Assembly (NCBI GenBank): GCA_963853835.1
Contig: OY970821.1
Location: forward strand, 56,500,640 to 56,564,639
Direction of reading: 5' to 3'
Origin: Calendula officinalis
Lineage: Eukaryota > Streptophyta > Magnoliopsida > Asterales > Asteraceae
DNA: 64,000 nt
Part shown: in pieces, positions 51,601 to 62,837 of the stretch
Layout: the number at the start of each line of letters is the position of its first letter
How positions within the stretch are numbered: the stretch's first letter is position 1
The notes under the pieces: model-generated
Seen by the model: only the letters and a program-made list of their open reading frames with translations
The model's database searches: none
What the model was told of the DNA's origin: nothing
Translations under genes and position numbers: made by a program

Positions 51601-54600
51601 AAACATTCATAACTTTCAGCTCGGGTGTCCGTTTCACGCCCACGAGTAACCAAAATAGCTGGTTCGTTCGTCACTGCCAAGAACAAGTTCGGCCCGAACT
51701 CTTCACTGTTCCCGGCCCTAACTTCATTTTCGGCCCGAACTTCAACCTCGGCCCGAACTCCTACCTCGGCCCGAACTTTAACCTCGGCCCGAACATCATC
51801 CTCGGCCCGAACACCGAACTTCGGCCCGAACACCACTTCGGCCCGAACACCACACTTCGGCCCGAACATCCCTCTTCAGCCCGAACTCTTCAATATCCAA
51901 GATTGTGTGACAAAAGGTGCTATACTAATACATTCATAACTTTCAGCTCCGGTGTCCGTTTCAAGCCCACAGTAACCAAAATAGCTGGTTCGTTCGTCAC
52001 TGCCAAGAACAAGTTCGGCCCGAACTCTTCACTGTTCCCGGCCCGAACTTCATTTTCGGCCCGAACTTCAACCTCGGCCCGAACTCCGACGTCGGCCCGA
52101 ACTCCGATCTCGGCCCGAACTTCAACCTCGGCCCGAACATCATCCTCGGCCCGAACACCGAACTTCAGCCCGAACACCACTTCGGCCCGAACATCCCACT
52201 TCGGCCCGAACACCACTTCGGCCCGAACATCCCTCTTCGGCCCGAACTCTTCAATATCCAAGATTGTGTGACAAAAGGTGCTATACTAAAACATTCATAA
52301 CTTTCAGCTCGGGTGTCCGTTTCACGCCCACGAGTAACCAAAATAGCTGGTTCGTTCGTCACTGCCAAGAACAAGTGCGGCCCGAACTCTGCACTGTTCC
52401 CGGCCCGAACTTCATTTTCGGCCCGAACTTCAACCTCGGCCCGAACTTCAACCTCGGCCCGAACTTCAACCTCGGCCCGAACTCCGACCTCGGCCCGAAC
52501 TTCAACCTCGGCCCGAACATCATCCTCGGCCCGAACACCGAACTTCGGCCCGAACACCACTTCGGCCCGAACACCACACTTCGGCCCGAACATCCCTCTT
52601 CGGCCCGAACTCTTCAATATCCAAGATTGTGTGACAAAAGGTGCTATACTAAAACATTCATAACTTTCAGCTCGGGTGTCCGTTTCACGCCCACGAGTAA
52701 CCAAAATAGCTGGTTCGTTCGTCATTGCCAAGAACAAGTTCGGCCCGAACTCTTCACTGTTCCCGGCCCGAACTTCATTTTCGGCCCGAATTTCAACCTC
52801 GGCCCGAACTCCGACCTCAGCCCGAACTTCAACCTCGGCCCGAACATCATCCTCGGCCCGAACACAGAACTTCGGCCCGAACACCACTTCGGCCCGAACA
52901 TCCCACTTCGACCCGAACACCACTTCGGCCCGAACATCCCTCTTCGGCACGATCTTCAATATCCAAGATTGTGTGACAAAAGGTGCTATACTAAATCATT
53001 CATAACTTTCAGCTCGGGTTTCCGTTTCACGCCCACGAGTAACCAAAATAGCTGGTTCGTTCGTCACTGCCAAGAATAAGTTCGGCCCGAACTCTTCACT
53101 GTTCCCGGCCCGGACTTCATTTTTCGCCCGAACTTCAACCTCGGCCCGAACTTCAACCTCGGCCCGAACTCCGACCTCGGCCCGAACTTCAACCTCGGCC
53201 CGAACATCATCCTCGGCCCGAACACCGAACTTCGCCCCGAACACCACTTCGGCCCGAACACCACTTCGGCCCGAACATCCCACTTCGGCCCGAACACCAC
53301 TTTGGCCCGAACATCCCTCTTCGGCCCGAACTCTTCAATATCCAAGATTGTGTGACAAAAGGTGCTATACTAATACATTCATACCTTTCAGCTCGGGTGT
53401 CCGTTTCAAGCCCACAGTAACCAAAATAGCTGGTTCGTTCGTCACTGCCAAGAACAAGTTCGGCCCGAACTCTTCACTGTTCCCGGCCCGAACTTCATTT
53501 TCGGCCCGAACTTCAACCTCGGCCCGAACTCCGACCTCGGCCCGAACTCCGATCTCTGCCCGAACTTCAACCTCGCCCCAACATCATCCTCGGCCCGAAC
53601 ACCGAACTTCAGCCCGAACACCACTTCGGCCCGAACATCCCACTTCGGCCCGAACACCACTTCGGCCCGAACATCCCTCTTCGGCCCGAACTCTTCAATA
53701 TCCAAGATTGTGTGACAAAAGGTGCTATACTAAAACATTCATAACTTTCAGCTCGGGTGTCCGGTTCACGCCCACGAGTAACCAAAATAGCTGGTTCGTT
53801 CGTCACTGCCAAGAACAAGTTCGGCCCGAACTCTTCACTGTTCCCGGCCCTAACTTCATTTTCGGCCCGAACTTCAACCTCGGCCCGAACTCCGACCTCA
53901 GCCCGAACACCTACCTCGGCCCGAACTTCAACCTCGGCCCGAACATCATCCTCGGCCCGAACACCGAACTTCGGCCCGAACACCACTTCGGCCCGAACAT
54001 CCCACTTCGGCCCGAACATCCCTCTTCGGCCCGAACTCTTCAATATCCAAGATTGTGTGACAAAAGGTGCTATACTAAAACATTCATAACCTTCAGCTCG
54101 GGTGTCCGTTTCACGCCCACGAGTAACTAAAATAGCTGGTTCGTTCGTCACTGCCAAGAACAAGTGCGGCCCGAACTCTGCACTGTTCCCGGCCCGAACT
54201 TCATTTTCGGCCCGAACTTCAACCTCGGCCCGAACTTCAACCTCGGCCCGAACTCCGACCTCGGCCCGAACTTCAACCTCGGCCCGAACATCATCCTCGG
54301 CCCGAACACCGAACTTCGGACCGAACACCACACTTCGGCCCGAACATCCCTCTTCGGCCCGAACTCTTCAATATCCAAGATTGTGTGACAAAAGGTGCTA
54401 TACTAAAACATTCATAACTTTCAGCTCGGGTGTCCGTTTCACGCCCACGAGTAACCAAAATAGCTGGTTCGTTCGTCATTGCCAAGAACAAGTTCGGCCC
54501 GAAATCTTCACTGTTCCCGACCCGAACTTCATTTTCGGCCCGAACTTCAACCTCGGCTCGAACTTCAACCTCGGCCCGAACTCCGACCTCAGCCCGAACT

Positions 54601-57600
54601 TCAACCTCGGCCCGAACATCATCCTCGGCCCGAACACCGAACTTCGGCCCGAACACCACTTCGGCCCGAACATCCCTCTTCGGCACGATCTTCAATATCC
54701 AAGATTGTGTGACAAAAGGTGCTATACTAAAACATTCATAACTTTCAGCTCGGGTGTCCGTTTCACGCCCACGAGTAACCAAAATAGCTGGTTCGTTCGT
54801 CACTGCCAAGAAAAAGTTTGGCCCGAACTCTTCACTGTTCCCGGCCCTAACTTCATTTTCGGCCCGAACTTCAACCTCGGCCCGAACTTCAACCTCGGCC
54901 CGAACTCCGACCTCGGCCCGAACTTCAACCTCGGCCCGAACATCATCCTCGGCCCGAACACCGAACTTCGGCCCGAACACCACTTCGGCCCGAACACCAC
55001 TTCGGCCCGAACATCCCACTTCGGCCCGAACACCACTTCGGCCCGAACATCCCTCTTCGGCCCGAACTCTTCAATATCCAAGATTGTGTGACAAAAGGTG
55101 TTATACTAAAACATTCATAACTTTCAGCTCGGGTGTCCGTTTCACGCCCACGAGTAACCAAAATAGCTGGTTCGTTCGTCACTGCCAAGAACAAGTTCGG
55201 CCCGAACTCTTCACTGTTCCCGGCCCGGACTTCATTTTTGGCCCGAACTTCAACCTCAGCCCGAACTTCAACCTCGGCTCGAACTCCGAACTCGGCCCGA
55301 ACTTCAACCTCGGCCCGAACATCATCCTCGGCCCGAACACCGAACTTCGGCCCGAACACCACTTCGGCCCGAACACCACTTCGGCCCGAACATCCCACTT
55401 CGGCCGGAACACCACTTCGGCCCGAACATCCCTCTTCGGCCCGAACTCTTCAATATCCAAGATTGTGTGACAAAAGGTGCTATACTAATACATTCATAAC
55501 TTTCAGCTCGGGTGTCCGTTTCAAGCCCACGAGTAACCAAAATAGCTGGTTCGTTCGTCACTGCCAAGAACAACTTGGGCCCGAACTCTTCATTGTTCCC
55601 GGCCCGAACTTCATTTTCGACCCGAACTTTAACCTCGGCCCGAACTCCGACCTCGGCCAGAACTCCTACCTCGGCCCGAACTTCAACCTCGGCCCGAACT
55701 TCAACCTCGGCCCGAACTCCGAACTCGGCCCGAACTTCAACCTCGGTCCGAACATCATCCTCGGCCCGAACACCGAACTTCGGCCCGAACACCACTTCGG
55801 CCCGAACATCACACTTCGGCCCGAACACCACTTCGGCCCGAACATCCCTCTTCGGCCCGAACTCTTCAATATCCAAGATTGTGTGACAAAAGGTGTTATA
55901 CTAAAACATTCATAACTTTCAGCTCGGGTGTCCGTTTCACGCCCACGAGTAACCAAAATAGCTGGTTCGTTCGTCATTGCCAAGAACAACTTGGGCCCGA
56001 ACTCTTCATTGTTCCCGGCCCGAACTTCATTTTCGACCCGAACTTTAACCTCGGCCCGAACTCCGACCTCGGCCAGAACTCCTACCTCGGCCCGAACTTC
56101 AACCTCGGCCCGAACATCATCCTCGGCCCGAACACCGAACTTCGGCCCGAACACCACTTCGGCTCGAACATCCCACTTCGGCCCGAACATCCCTCTACGG
56201 CCCGAACTCTTCAATATCCAAGATTGTGTGACAAAAGATGCTATACTAAAACATTCATAACTTTCAGCTCGGGTGTCCGTTTCACGCCCACGAGTAACCA
56301 AAATAGCTGGTTCGTTCGTCATTGCCAAGAACAAGTTCGGCCCGAACTCTTCACTGTTCCCGGCCCGAACTTCATTTTCGGCCCGAACTTCAACCTCGGC
56401 CCGAACTTCAACCTCGGCCCGAACTCCGACCTCGGCCCGAACTTCAACCTCATCCCGAACATCATCCTCGGCCCGAACTCCGACCTTCGGCCCGAACACC
56501 ACTTCGGCCCGAACACCGCACATCGGCCCGAACACCACTTCGGCCCGAACATCCCTCTTCGGCCCGAACTCTTCAATATCCAAGATTGTGTGACAAAAGG
56601 TGCTATACTAAAACATTCATAACTTTCAGCTCGGGTGTCCGTTTCACGCCCACGAGTAACCAAAATAGCTGGTTCGTTCGTCATTGCCAAGAACAAGTTC
56701 GGCCCGAACTCTTCACTGTTCCCGGCCCGAACTTCATTTTCGTTCCGAACTTCAACCTCGGCTCGAACTTCAACCTCGGCCCGAACTCCGACCTCGGCCC
56801 GAACTTCAACCTCGGCCCGAACATCATCCTCGGCCCGAACTCCGAACTTCGGCCCGAACACCACTTCGGCCCGAACACCACTTCGGCCCGAACACCACTT
56901 CGGCCCGAACATCCCACTTCGGCCCGAACACCACTTCGGCCCGAACATCCCTTTTCGGCCCGAACTCTTCAATATCCAAGATTGTGTGACAAAAGGTGCT
57001 ATACTAAAACATTCATAACTTTCAGCTCGGGTGTCCGTTTCACGCCCACGAGTAACCAAAATAGCTGGTTCGTTCGTCATTGCCAAGAACAAGTTCAACC
57101 CGAACTCTTCACTGTTCCCGGCCCGAACTTCATTTTCGGCCCGAACTTCAACCTCGGCTCGAACTTCAACCTCGGCCCGAACTCCGACCTCGGCACGAAC
57201 TTCAACCTCGGCCGGAACATCATCCTCGGCCCGAACACCGAACTTCGGCCCGAACACCACTTCGGCCCGAACATCCCACTTCGACCCGAACACCACTTCG
57301 GCCCGAACATCCCTCTTCGGCCCGAACTCTTCAATATCCAAGATTGTGTGACAAAAGGTGCTATACTAAAACATTCATAACTTTCAGCTCGGGTGTCCGT
57401 TTCACGCCCACGAGTAACCAAAATAGCTGGTTCGTTCGTCACTGCCAAGAACAAGTTCGGCCCGAACTCTGCACTGTTCCCGGCCAGAACTTCATTTTCG
57501 GCCCGAACTTCAACCTCGTCCCGAACTTCAACCTCGGCCCGAACTCCGACCTCGGCCCGAACTTCAACCTCGGCCCGAAAATCATCCTCGGCCCGAACAC

Positions 57601-60600
57601 CGAACTTCGGCCCGAACACCACTACGGCCCGAACACCACACTTCGGCCCGAACATCCTTCTTCGGCCCGAACTCTTCAATATCCAAGATTGTGTGACAAA
57701 AGGTGCTATACTAAAACATTCATAACTTTCAGCTCGGGTGTCCGTTTCACGCCCACGAGTAACCAAAATAGCTGGTTCGTTCGTCATTGCTAAGAACAAG
57801 TTCGGCCCGAACTCTTCACTGTTCCCGGCCCGAACTTCATTTTCGGCCCGAACTTCAACCTCGGCTCGAACTTCAACCTCGGCCCGAACTCCGACCTCGG
57901 CCCGAACTTCAACCTCGGCCCGAACATCATCCTCGGCCCGAACACCGAACTTCGGCCCGAACACCACTTCGGCCCGAACATCCCACTTCGACCCGAACAC
58001 CACTTCGGCCCGAACATCCCTCTTCGGCACGATCTTCAATATCCAAGGTTGTGTGACAAAAGGTGCTATACTAAAACATTCATAACTTTCAGCTCGGGTG
58101 TCCGTTTCACGCCCACGAGTAACCAAAATAGCTGGTTCGTTCGTCACTGCCAAGAAAAAGTTCGGCCCGAACTCTTCACCGTTCCCGGCCCGAACTTCAA
58201 CCTCGGCCCGAACTTCAACCTCGGCCCGAAATCCGACCTCGGCCCGAACTCCGACCTCGGCCCGAACATCATCCTCGGCCCGAACACCGAACTTCGGCCC
58301 GAACACCACTTCGGCCCGAACACCACTTCGGCCCGAACACCACTTCGGCCCGAACATCCCACTTCGGCCCGAACACCACTTCGGCCCGAACATCCCTCTT
58401 CGGCCCGAACTCTTCAATATCCAAGATTGTGTGACAAAAGGTGCTATACTAAAACATTCATAACTTTCAGCTCGGGTGTCCGTTTCACGCCCACGAGTAA
58501 CCAAAATAGCTGGTTCGTTCGTCACTGCCAAGAACAAGTGCGGCCCGAACTCTTCACTGTCCCCGGCCCTGACTTCATTTTTGGCCCGAACTTCAACCTC
58601 GGCCCGAACTCCGACCTCGGCCCGAACTTCAACCTCGGCCCGAACACCATCCTCGGCCCGAACATCATCCTCGGCCCGGACACCGAACTTCGGCCCGAAC
58701 ACCACTTCGGCCCGAACATCCCACTTCGGCCCGAACACCACTTCGGCCCGAACATCCCTCTTCGGCCCGAACTCTTCAATATCCAAGATTGTGTGACAAA
58801 AGGTGCTATACTAATACATTCATAACTTTCAGCTCGGGTGTCCGTTTCAAGCCCACGAGTAACCAAAATAGCTGGTTCGTTCGTCACTGCCAAGAACAAG
58901 TTCGGCCTGAACTCTTCACTGTTCCCGGCCCGAACTTCATTTTCGACCCGAACTTCAACCTCGGCCCGAACTCCGACCTCGGCCCGAACTCCGACCTCGG
59001 TCCGAACATCATCCTCGGCCCGAACACCGAACTTCGGCCCGAACACCACTTCGGCCCGAACATCACACTTCGGCCCGAACACCACTTCGGCCCGAACATC
59101 CCTCTTCGGCCCGAACTCTTCAATATCCAAGATTGTGTGACAAAAGGTGTTATACTAAAACATTCATAACTTTCAGCTCGGGTGTCCGTTTCACGCCCAC
59201 GAGTAACCAAAATAGCTGGTTCGTTCGTCAATGCCAAGAACAAGTTCGGCCCGAACTCTTCATTGTTCCCGGCCCGAACTTCATTTTCGGCCCGAACTTC
59301 AACCTCGGCCCGAACTCCGACCTCGGCCCGAACTCCTACCTCGGCCCGAACTTCAACCTCGGCTCGAACATCATCCTCGGCCCGAACACCGAACTTCGGC
59401 CCGAACACCACTTCGGCCCGAACATCCCACTTCGGCCCGAACATCCCTCTTCGGCCCGAACTCTTCAATATCCAAGATTGTGTGACAAAAGGTGCTATAC
59501 TAAAACATTCATAACTTTCAGCTCGGGTGTCCGTTTCACGCCCACGAGTAACCAAAATAGCTGGTTCGTTCGTCACTGCCAAGAACAAGTGCGGCCCGAA
59601 CTCTTCACTGTTCCCGGCCCGAAATTCATTTTCGGCCCGAACTTCAACCTCGGCCCGAACTCCGACCTCGGCCCGAAATTCAACCTCGTCCCGAACATCA
59701 TCCTCGGCCCGAACACCGAACTTCGGCCCGAACACCACTTCGGCCCGAACACCACACTTCGGCCCGAACACCACTTCGGCCCGAACATCCCTCTTCGGCC
59801 CGAACTCTTCAATATCCAAGATTGTGTGACAAAATGTGCTATACTAAAACATTCATAACTTTCAGCTCGGGTGTCCGTTTCACGCCCACGAGTAACCAAA
59901 ATAGCTGGTTCGTTCGTCACTGCCAAGAACAAGTGCGGCCCGAACTCTTCACTGTTCCCGGCCCGAACTTCATTTTCGGCCCGAACTTCAACCTCGGCCC
60001 GAACTTCAACCTCAGCCCGAACTCCGACCTCGGCCCGAACTTCAACTTCGGCCCTGTAACGCCCTGAAATTTTAATAATTAAATAATATTAATTTAATCG
60101 TCATATTTAAGTTTAAAAATAATAATTATTAAATAGTTTAGACGGTTCATATTATTTAGACGACCTTTAATTAGACGGTTCGTATTAGTTACACGTTTTA
60201 ATTATTTGGACACTTTAATATTTTATAGACGTTCGTATATTATTAAAAATAATTATATAGTTCGTCTCTGTTTTGGACTGGTTAGTTAACCGTAAAAGGG
60301 GAGTAGTATTCGTTTGAGTCGGGCCGGCCAAAGGTGGAGGAGGCTTTTGAATTATGGGCTTGTCTAATTTAATTGTGTTATTCCTTAAACCTAATTACCT
60401 CGTAAAACCTCCTTTCCCCCTACGGCTGAATCTGGAAGATTTCATCTACGTTTCCTTGTGTTCTGGACGTTGAGAGCTAAGTGTTAAAGGGGCGGTGGAG
60501 CTACTTCTTTGGGAGATCGGAAAGTGTATTTGCACATGGGTATGGCGGCTGCGAATATATGGTTGAATTGGAATAAAGCGACTGATCAAAGAGGCAAAAC

Positions 60601-61832
60601 ATCAACCGACAAAATCCTTACTTTAACAAATTCTTTTGTGACAATTTCTTCAAATGGACGGTGGCACATGGGAAGTGTCACCCAATTGTTCCAGCCAACG
60701 ATCTTTTGTTTTTTTTTTCTTCCTATTGTTTTGGTATGATTCTGCGAAGGTTTTGTTTTTCGATCTTTTATTGTTTTGTTTAATATCTGATTATAATCCG
60801 CTTGGTAGGGTTTTAAGTCGGTAATTCTGTTTTTTTTCCCATATGGAGTTGATCGAGTTTTAATCTTTGTTACCTGTTGGGGGCGGCATGGATTCGAGCA
60901 GGAGAGGAAGTATTCGATCGGGTTGCAAGAAGCTTAGTCGAAACAGCAATCTGACCACCGCTCGAGTCGTTAATAGAATCGGTAGTTCTCTAACCCTAAT
61001 CTCTCGTATTCGTTTTTTTTTTCGTTAGCCAAACTTGTTAATCAATTCGTATAGGAGTCTAGTGGGGCTGTGTTTTAATGATCCCGCACCGAGCCTTAGT
61101 TGGGTTGGGTTATTGTCTCATTCGTTTTTAAACCGGGAATCTTTAACCGAAGGGGAAACCGAACCCGCAGGGTTCTTGGTTTCCTAGTCGGGAAGCTTTT
61201 CTTGTTTTATCCGCTGCTCTTTTGGGGAATTAATTATTTAGTCTAATCTGAGTTCTAGGGGTGTCGGGTGAAAATTGTGGTGTCGGGTAGTTCGATAACG
61301 GGCCAAGTTTGCATAGACGGATTTCAAGTTCACAAAATTCTTGGCAGATTCTGCCCTCGTATTCACAACTGCTTTTGAGGTGCTTAAATTAATCTTTAAG
61401 GTTTTTGGCCCATGCTGGGACCTTGATTTCTGAGTTAGCTTTTCGATGCCGCAACCCTCTCGCCAATCCGAATTACGGTTTAAAAGTTATAGTCAATTTA
61501 GTATGTTGCTGTTAGGAAGATGACCTGTGCAGCATGTCTGTCTTGCATCACTGTTTTGAAACACTTAGAGTCTGTTTTGGCCAGTGACCGTCTCACAGAG
61601 ATGTGTAGTTCTGGTTGTCTACTTGTCATGGTAAAAAGATGGGAAAAATCTAAAGAGCCGTTTAGGAGTTATGGCAGTTTCCGTGAGACTGACGGGTGCT
61701 GCCAGTTTTCTGAAATAAGCCTCGGGTAGGATTTTAATTCCGGGTTCCGTTTTTTTTGGTTTTAGGACCGTCTAGAAGATAACGTGTTGTACTTCTGATT
61801 GTCGGGAACCCTTTGGAGCTTACGTTTCTCGA

Positions 61833-61848
61833 GGTGAGTATTCTCACC
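61833..61848. promoter_or_regulatory. Inverted repeat GGTGAG-TATT-CTCACC in the LTR
   Basis: This is a perfect 6-bp inverted repeat with a 4-bp centre. It is conserved with the truncated LTR (41065-41080), where the centre reads AATA on the plus strand (TATT on the minus strand). The neighbouring GTACATGCATGAC is also near-palindromic. It lies about 560 bp upstream of the TATA box. Confidence 0.55.
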
Positions 61849-62147
61849 GTGTATTCAGTTTTAACGTTGTACATGCATGACTTACGTGTATATTTCTTGC
61901 ACCATACTTGTTATCTGAGTTTGATCTGTTATCTGAGTATCTGAGCATCTGTTTATTTATTTTTATCTGAGACCTTGTGCCTGGGTAACTGAGCTCGGCA
62001 CAGAGTCATTCGGTGCTATTACTTGCTAGGGCAATCTGAGATAATTATGTTAAAGAGATATAAAATATAATAACACACATCTGAGTTTTGGGATCACCTC
62101 CCGTCTGAGTTTTTGAGATCATTCCCGTCTGAGTTTATATCTGACTT

Positions 62148-62353
62148 CACACCGAAGAGCACTGGTGTCAGACGTTTGACTTGGCACCGAAGAGTACTGG
62201 TGCCAGGCCTTTTTCACTCAACACCGAAGAGTACAGGTGTTGAGGTTTATATCTGACTTGACACCGAAGAGCACTGGTGTCAGACGTTTTGACTTGGCAC
62301 CGAAGAGTACTGGTGCCAGGCCTTTTGACTCACACCGAAGAGTACAGGTGTTG
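62148..62353 (+). repeat. Cluster of six small hairpins with matched stems
   Basis: Six inverted repeats share a 10-base loop of the form GAAGAGYACW but have three stem types, arranged as 1-2-3-1-2-3. Type 1 pairs ACACC or TGACACC with GGTGT(CA) at 62149-62168 and 62259-62282. Type 2 pairs CTTGGCACC with GGTGCCAGG at 62180-62207 and 62293-62320. Type 3 pairs CTCAACACC with GGTGTTGAG at 62217-62244, with a shortened relative at 62332-62351. The block is thus a tandem duplication of a three-hairpin unit of about 112 bp. The truncated LTR has nothing equivalent at this position. It lies just upstream of the TATA box, so it may act in DNA rather than RNA. Confidence 0.8.
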
Positions 62354-62407
62354 AGGTGGTGTGAGGCGGGTCGAGGTTGATCTCTCGTCCCAAGTCACCC
62401 TAGCGCG

Positions 62408-62417
62408 CTATATAAAT
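62408..62417 (+). promoter_or_regulatory. TATA box of the 5' LTR
   Basis: CTATATAAAT lies within AGCGCGCTATATAAATT, 420-430 bp before the LTR end, and is conserved in the truncated LTR. Transcription would be expected to begin roughly 25-35 bp downstream, leaving about 400 bp of R plus U5. Confidence 0.65.
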
Positions 62418-62837
62418 TAAAATCTGAGTAATAAAATCTGAGTAATAAAATCCGAGAAATAAATCTGAGTAATTAACTGAGTAGAATCTGAGTAGGAGTA
62501 CACCGATGTGCCCTCATGTGTTGTATGTTAGGATTGTTTGCATTTTGAGATATTCACTCAGCTTCTCCAGCTGACCCCTATTTTCCCCCACATTGATTCA
62601 GGTACCAGCAGAGGAAAGGAGAAGGTGGACGGTTGACCGCTGTATTTTTCATTACCGATGTGGACGGCATTTCATATTTTTAAAACACTTAATTTTAATT
62701 TTAGCTATTTCCGCATTAAATACATTTTTAAATGAAAATATTATTATTGGGATTTAATTATTCAAGTTATTGGGATCTTTTTATATAAAATCTTGTACTC
62801 AAAAAGTTTTAAATTTTTACAAATTTTGGGTGTTATA

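Larger units (their letters stand above)
42736..60054. repeat. Satellite 2, main array (about 47 monomers, 17.3 kb)
   Basis: Monomers of about 328-430 bp are defined by a core of about 170 bp that includes AATATCCAAGATTGTGTGAC, CATAACTTTCAGCTCGGGTG and AGCTGGTTCGTTCGTCACTG. Between cores lie runs of 17-bp (CTTCGGCCCGAACACCA) and 18-bp (CCTCGGCCCGAACTTCAA) units. Monomer lengths of 344, 361, 379, 413 and 430 bp differ by these units. The block is rich in GC and CpG, in sharp contrast to satellite 1. All frames are poor in stops, which creates long spurious ORFs. I do not recognise the family. The core has a faint resemblance to sequences often seen in plant LTRs, so it may derive from a retroelement, but that is inference. 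Confidence 0.96.
60055..62837 (+). mobile_element. 5' LTR (2783 bp) of a Ty3/gypsy-type retrotransposon, probably Tekay/Del-like
   Basis: The LTR starts TGTAACGCCCTG at 60055, right after satellite 2, and ends GGGTGTTATA at 62837, three bases before an initiator-Met primer site. Such TGTAAC..GGGTGTTACA ends followed by AGTTGGTATCAGAGC are common in plant chromoviruses of the Tekay/Del group, and the great length fits. The last dinucleotide is TA rather than CA. U3 holds AT-rich TTAGACG-bearing sequence (60055-60260), GGGCCGGCC (60323-60331), a variable middle, a conserved block (about 61420-61735), hairpin repeats (62148-62353) and a TATA box at 62408. No coding domain lies within the window, so the family is inferred from ends only. 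The 5 bp before it, GGCCC, are the predicted target duplication. Confidence 0.85.

Noticed and set aside
42736..60054. CRISPR-like array of short repeats and spacers
   Set aside because: The 17-18-bp units have no unique spacers, the host is clearly a plant, and the whole forms a satellite with a longer period.
60509..60739. 76-codon frame in the LTR middle
   Set aside because: It starts at TTG, ends in a T-rich hydrophobic run and has no counterpart in the other LTR.
61520..61729. Frame of 69 codons similar to one at 41207-41392 in the other LTR
   Set aside because: The two are homologous because the LTRs are. Amino acid changes are as common as silent ones by eye, and the frame is in U3, with no known protein motif.
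62148..62353. tRNA or other structured RNA gene
   Set aside because: The stems are separate 5-9-bp hairpins with identical loops. There is no cloverleaf, anticodon arm or conserved RNA-gene box.
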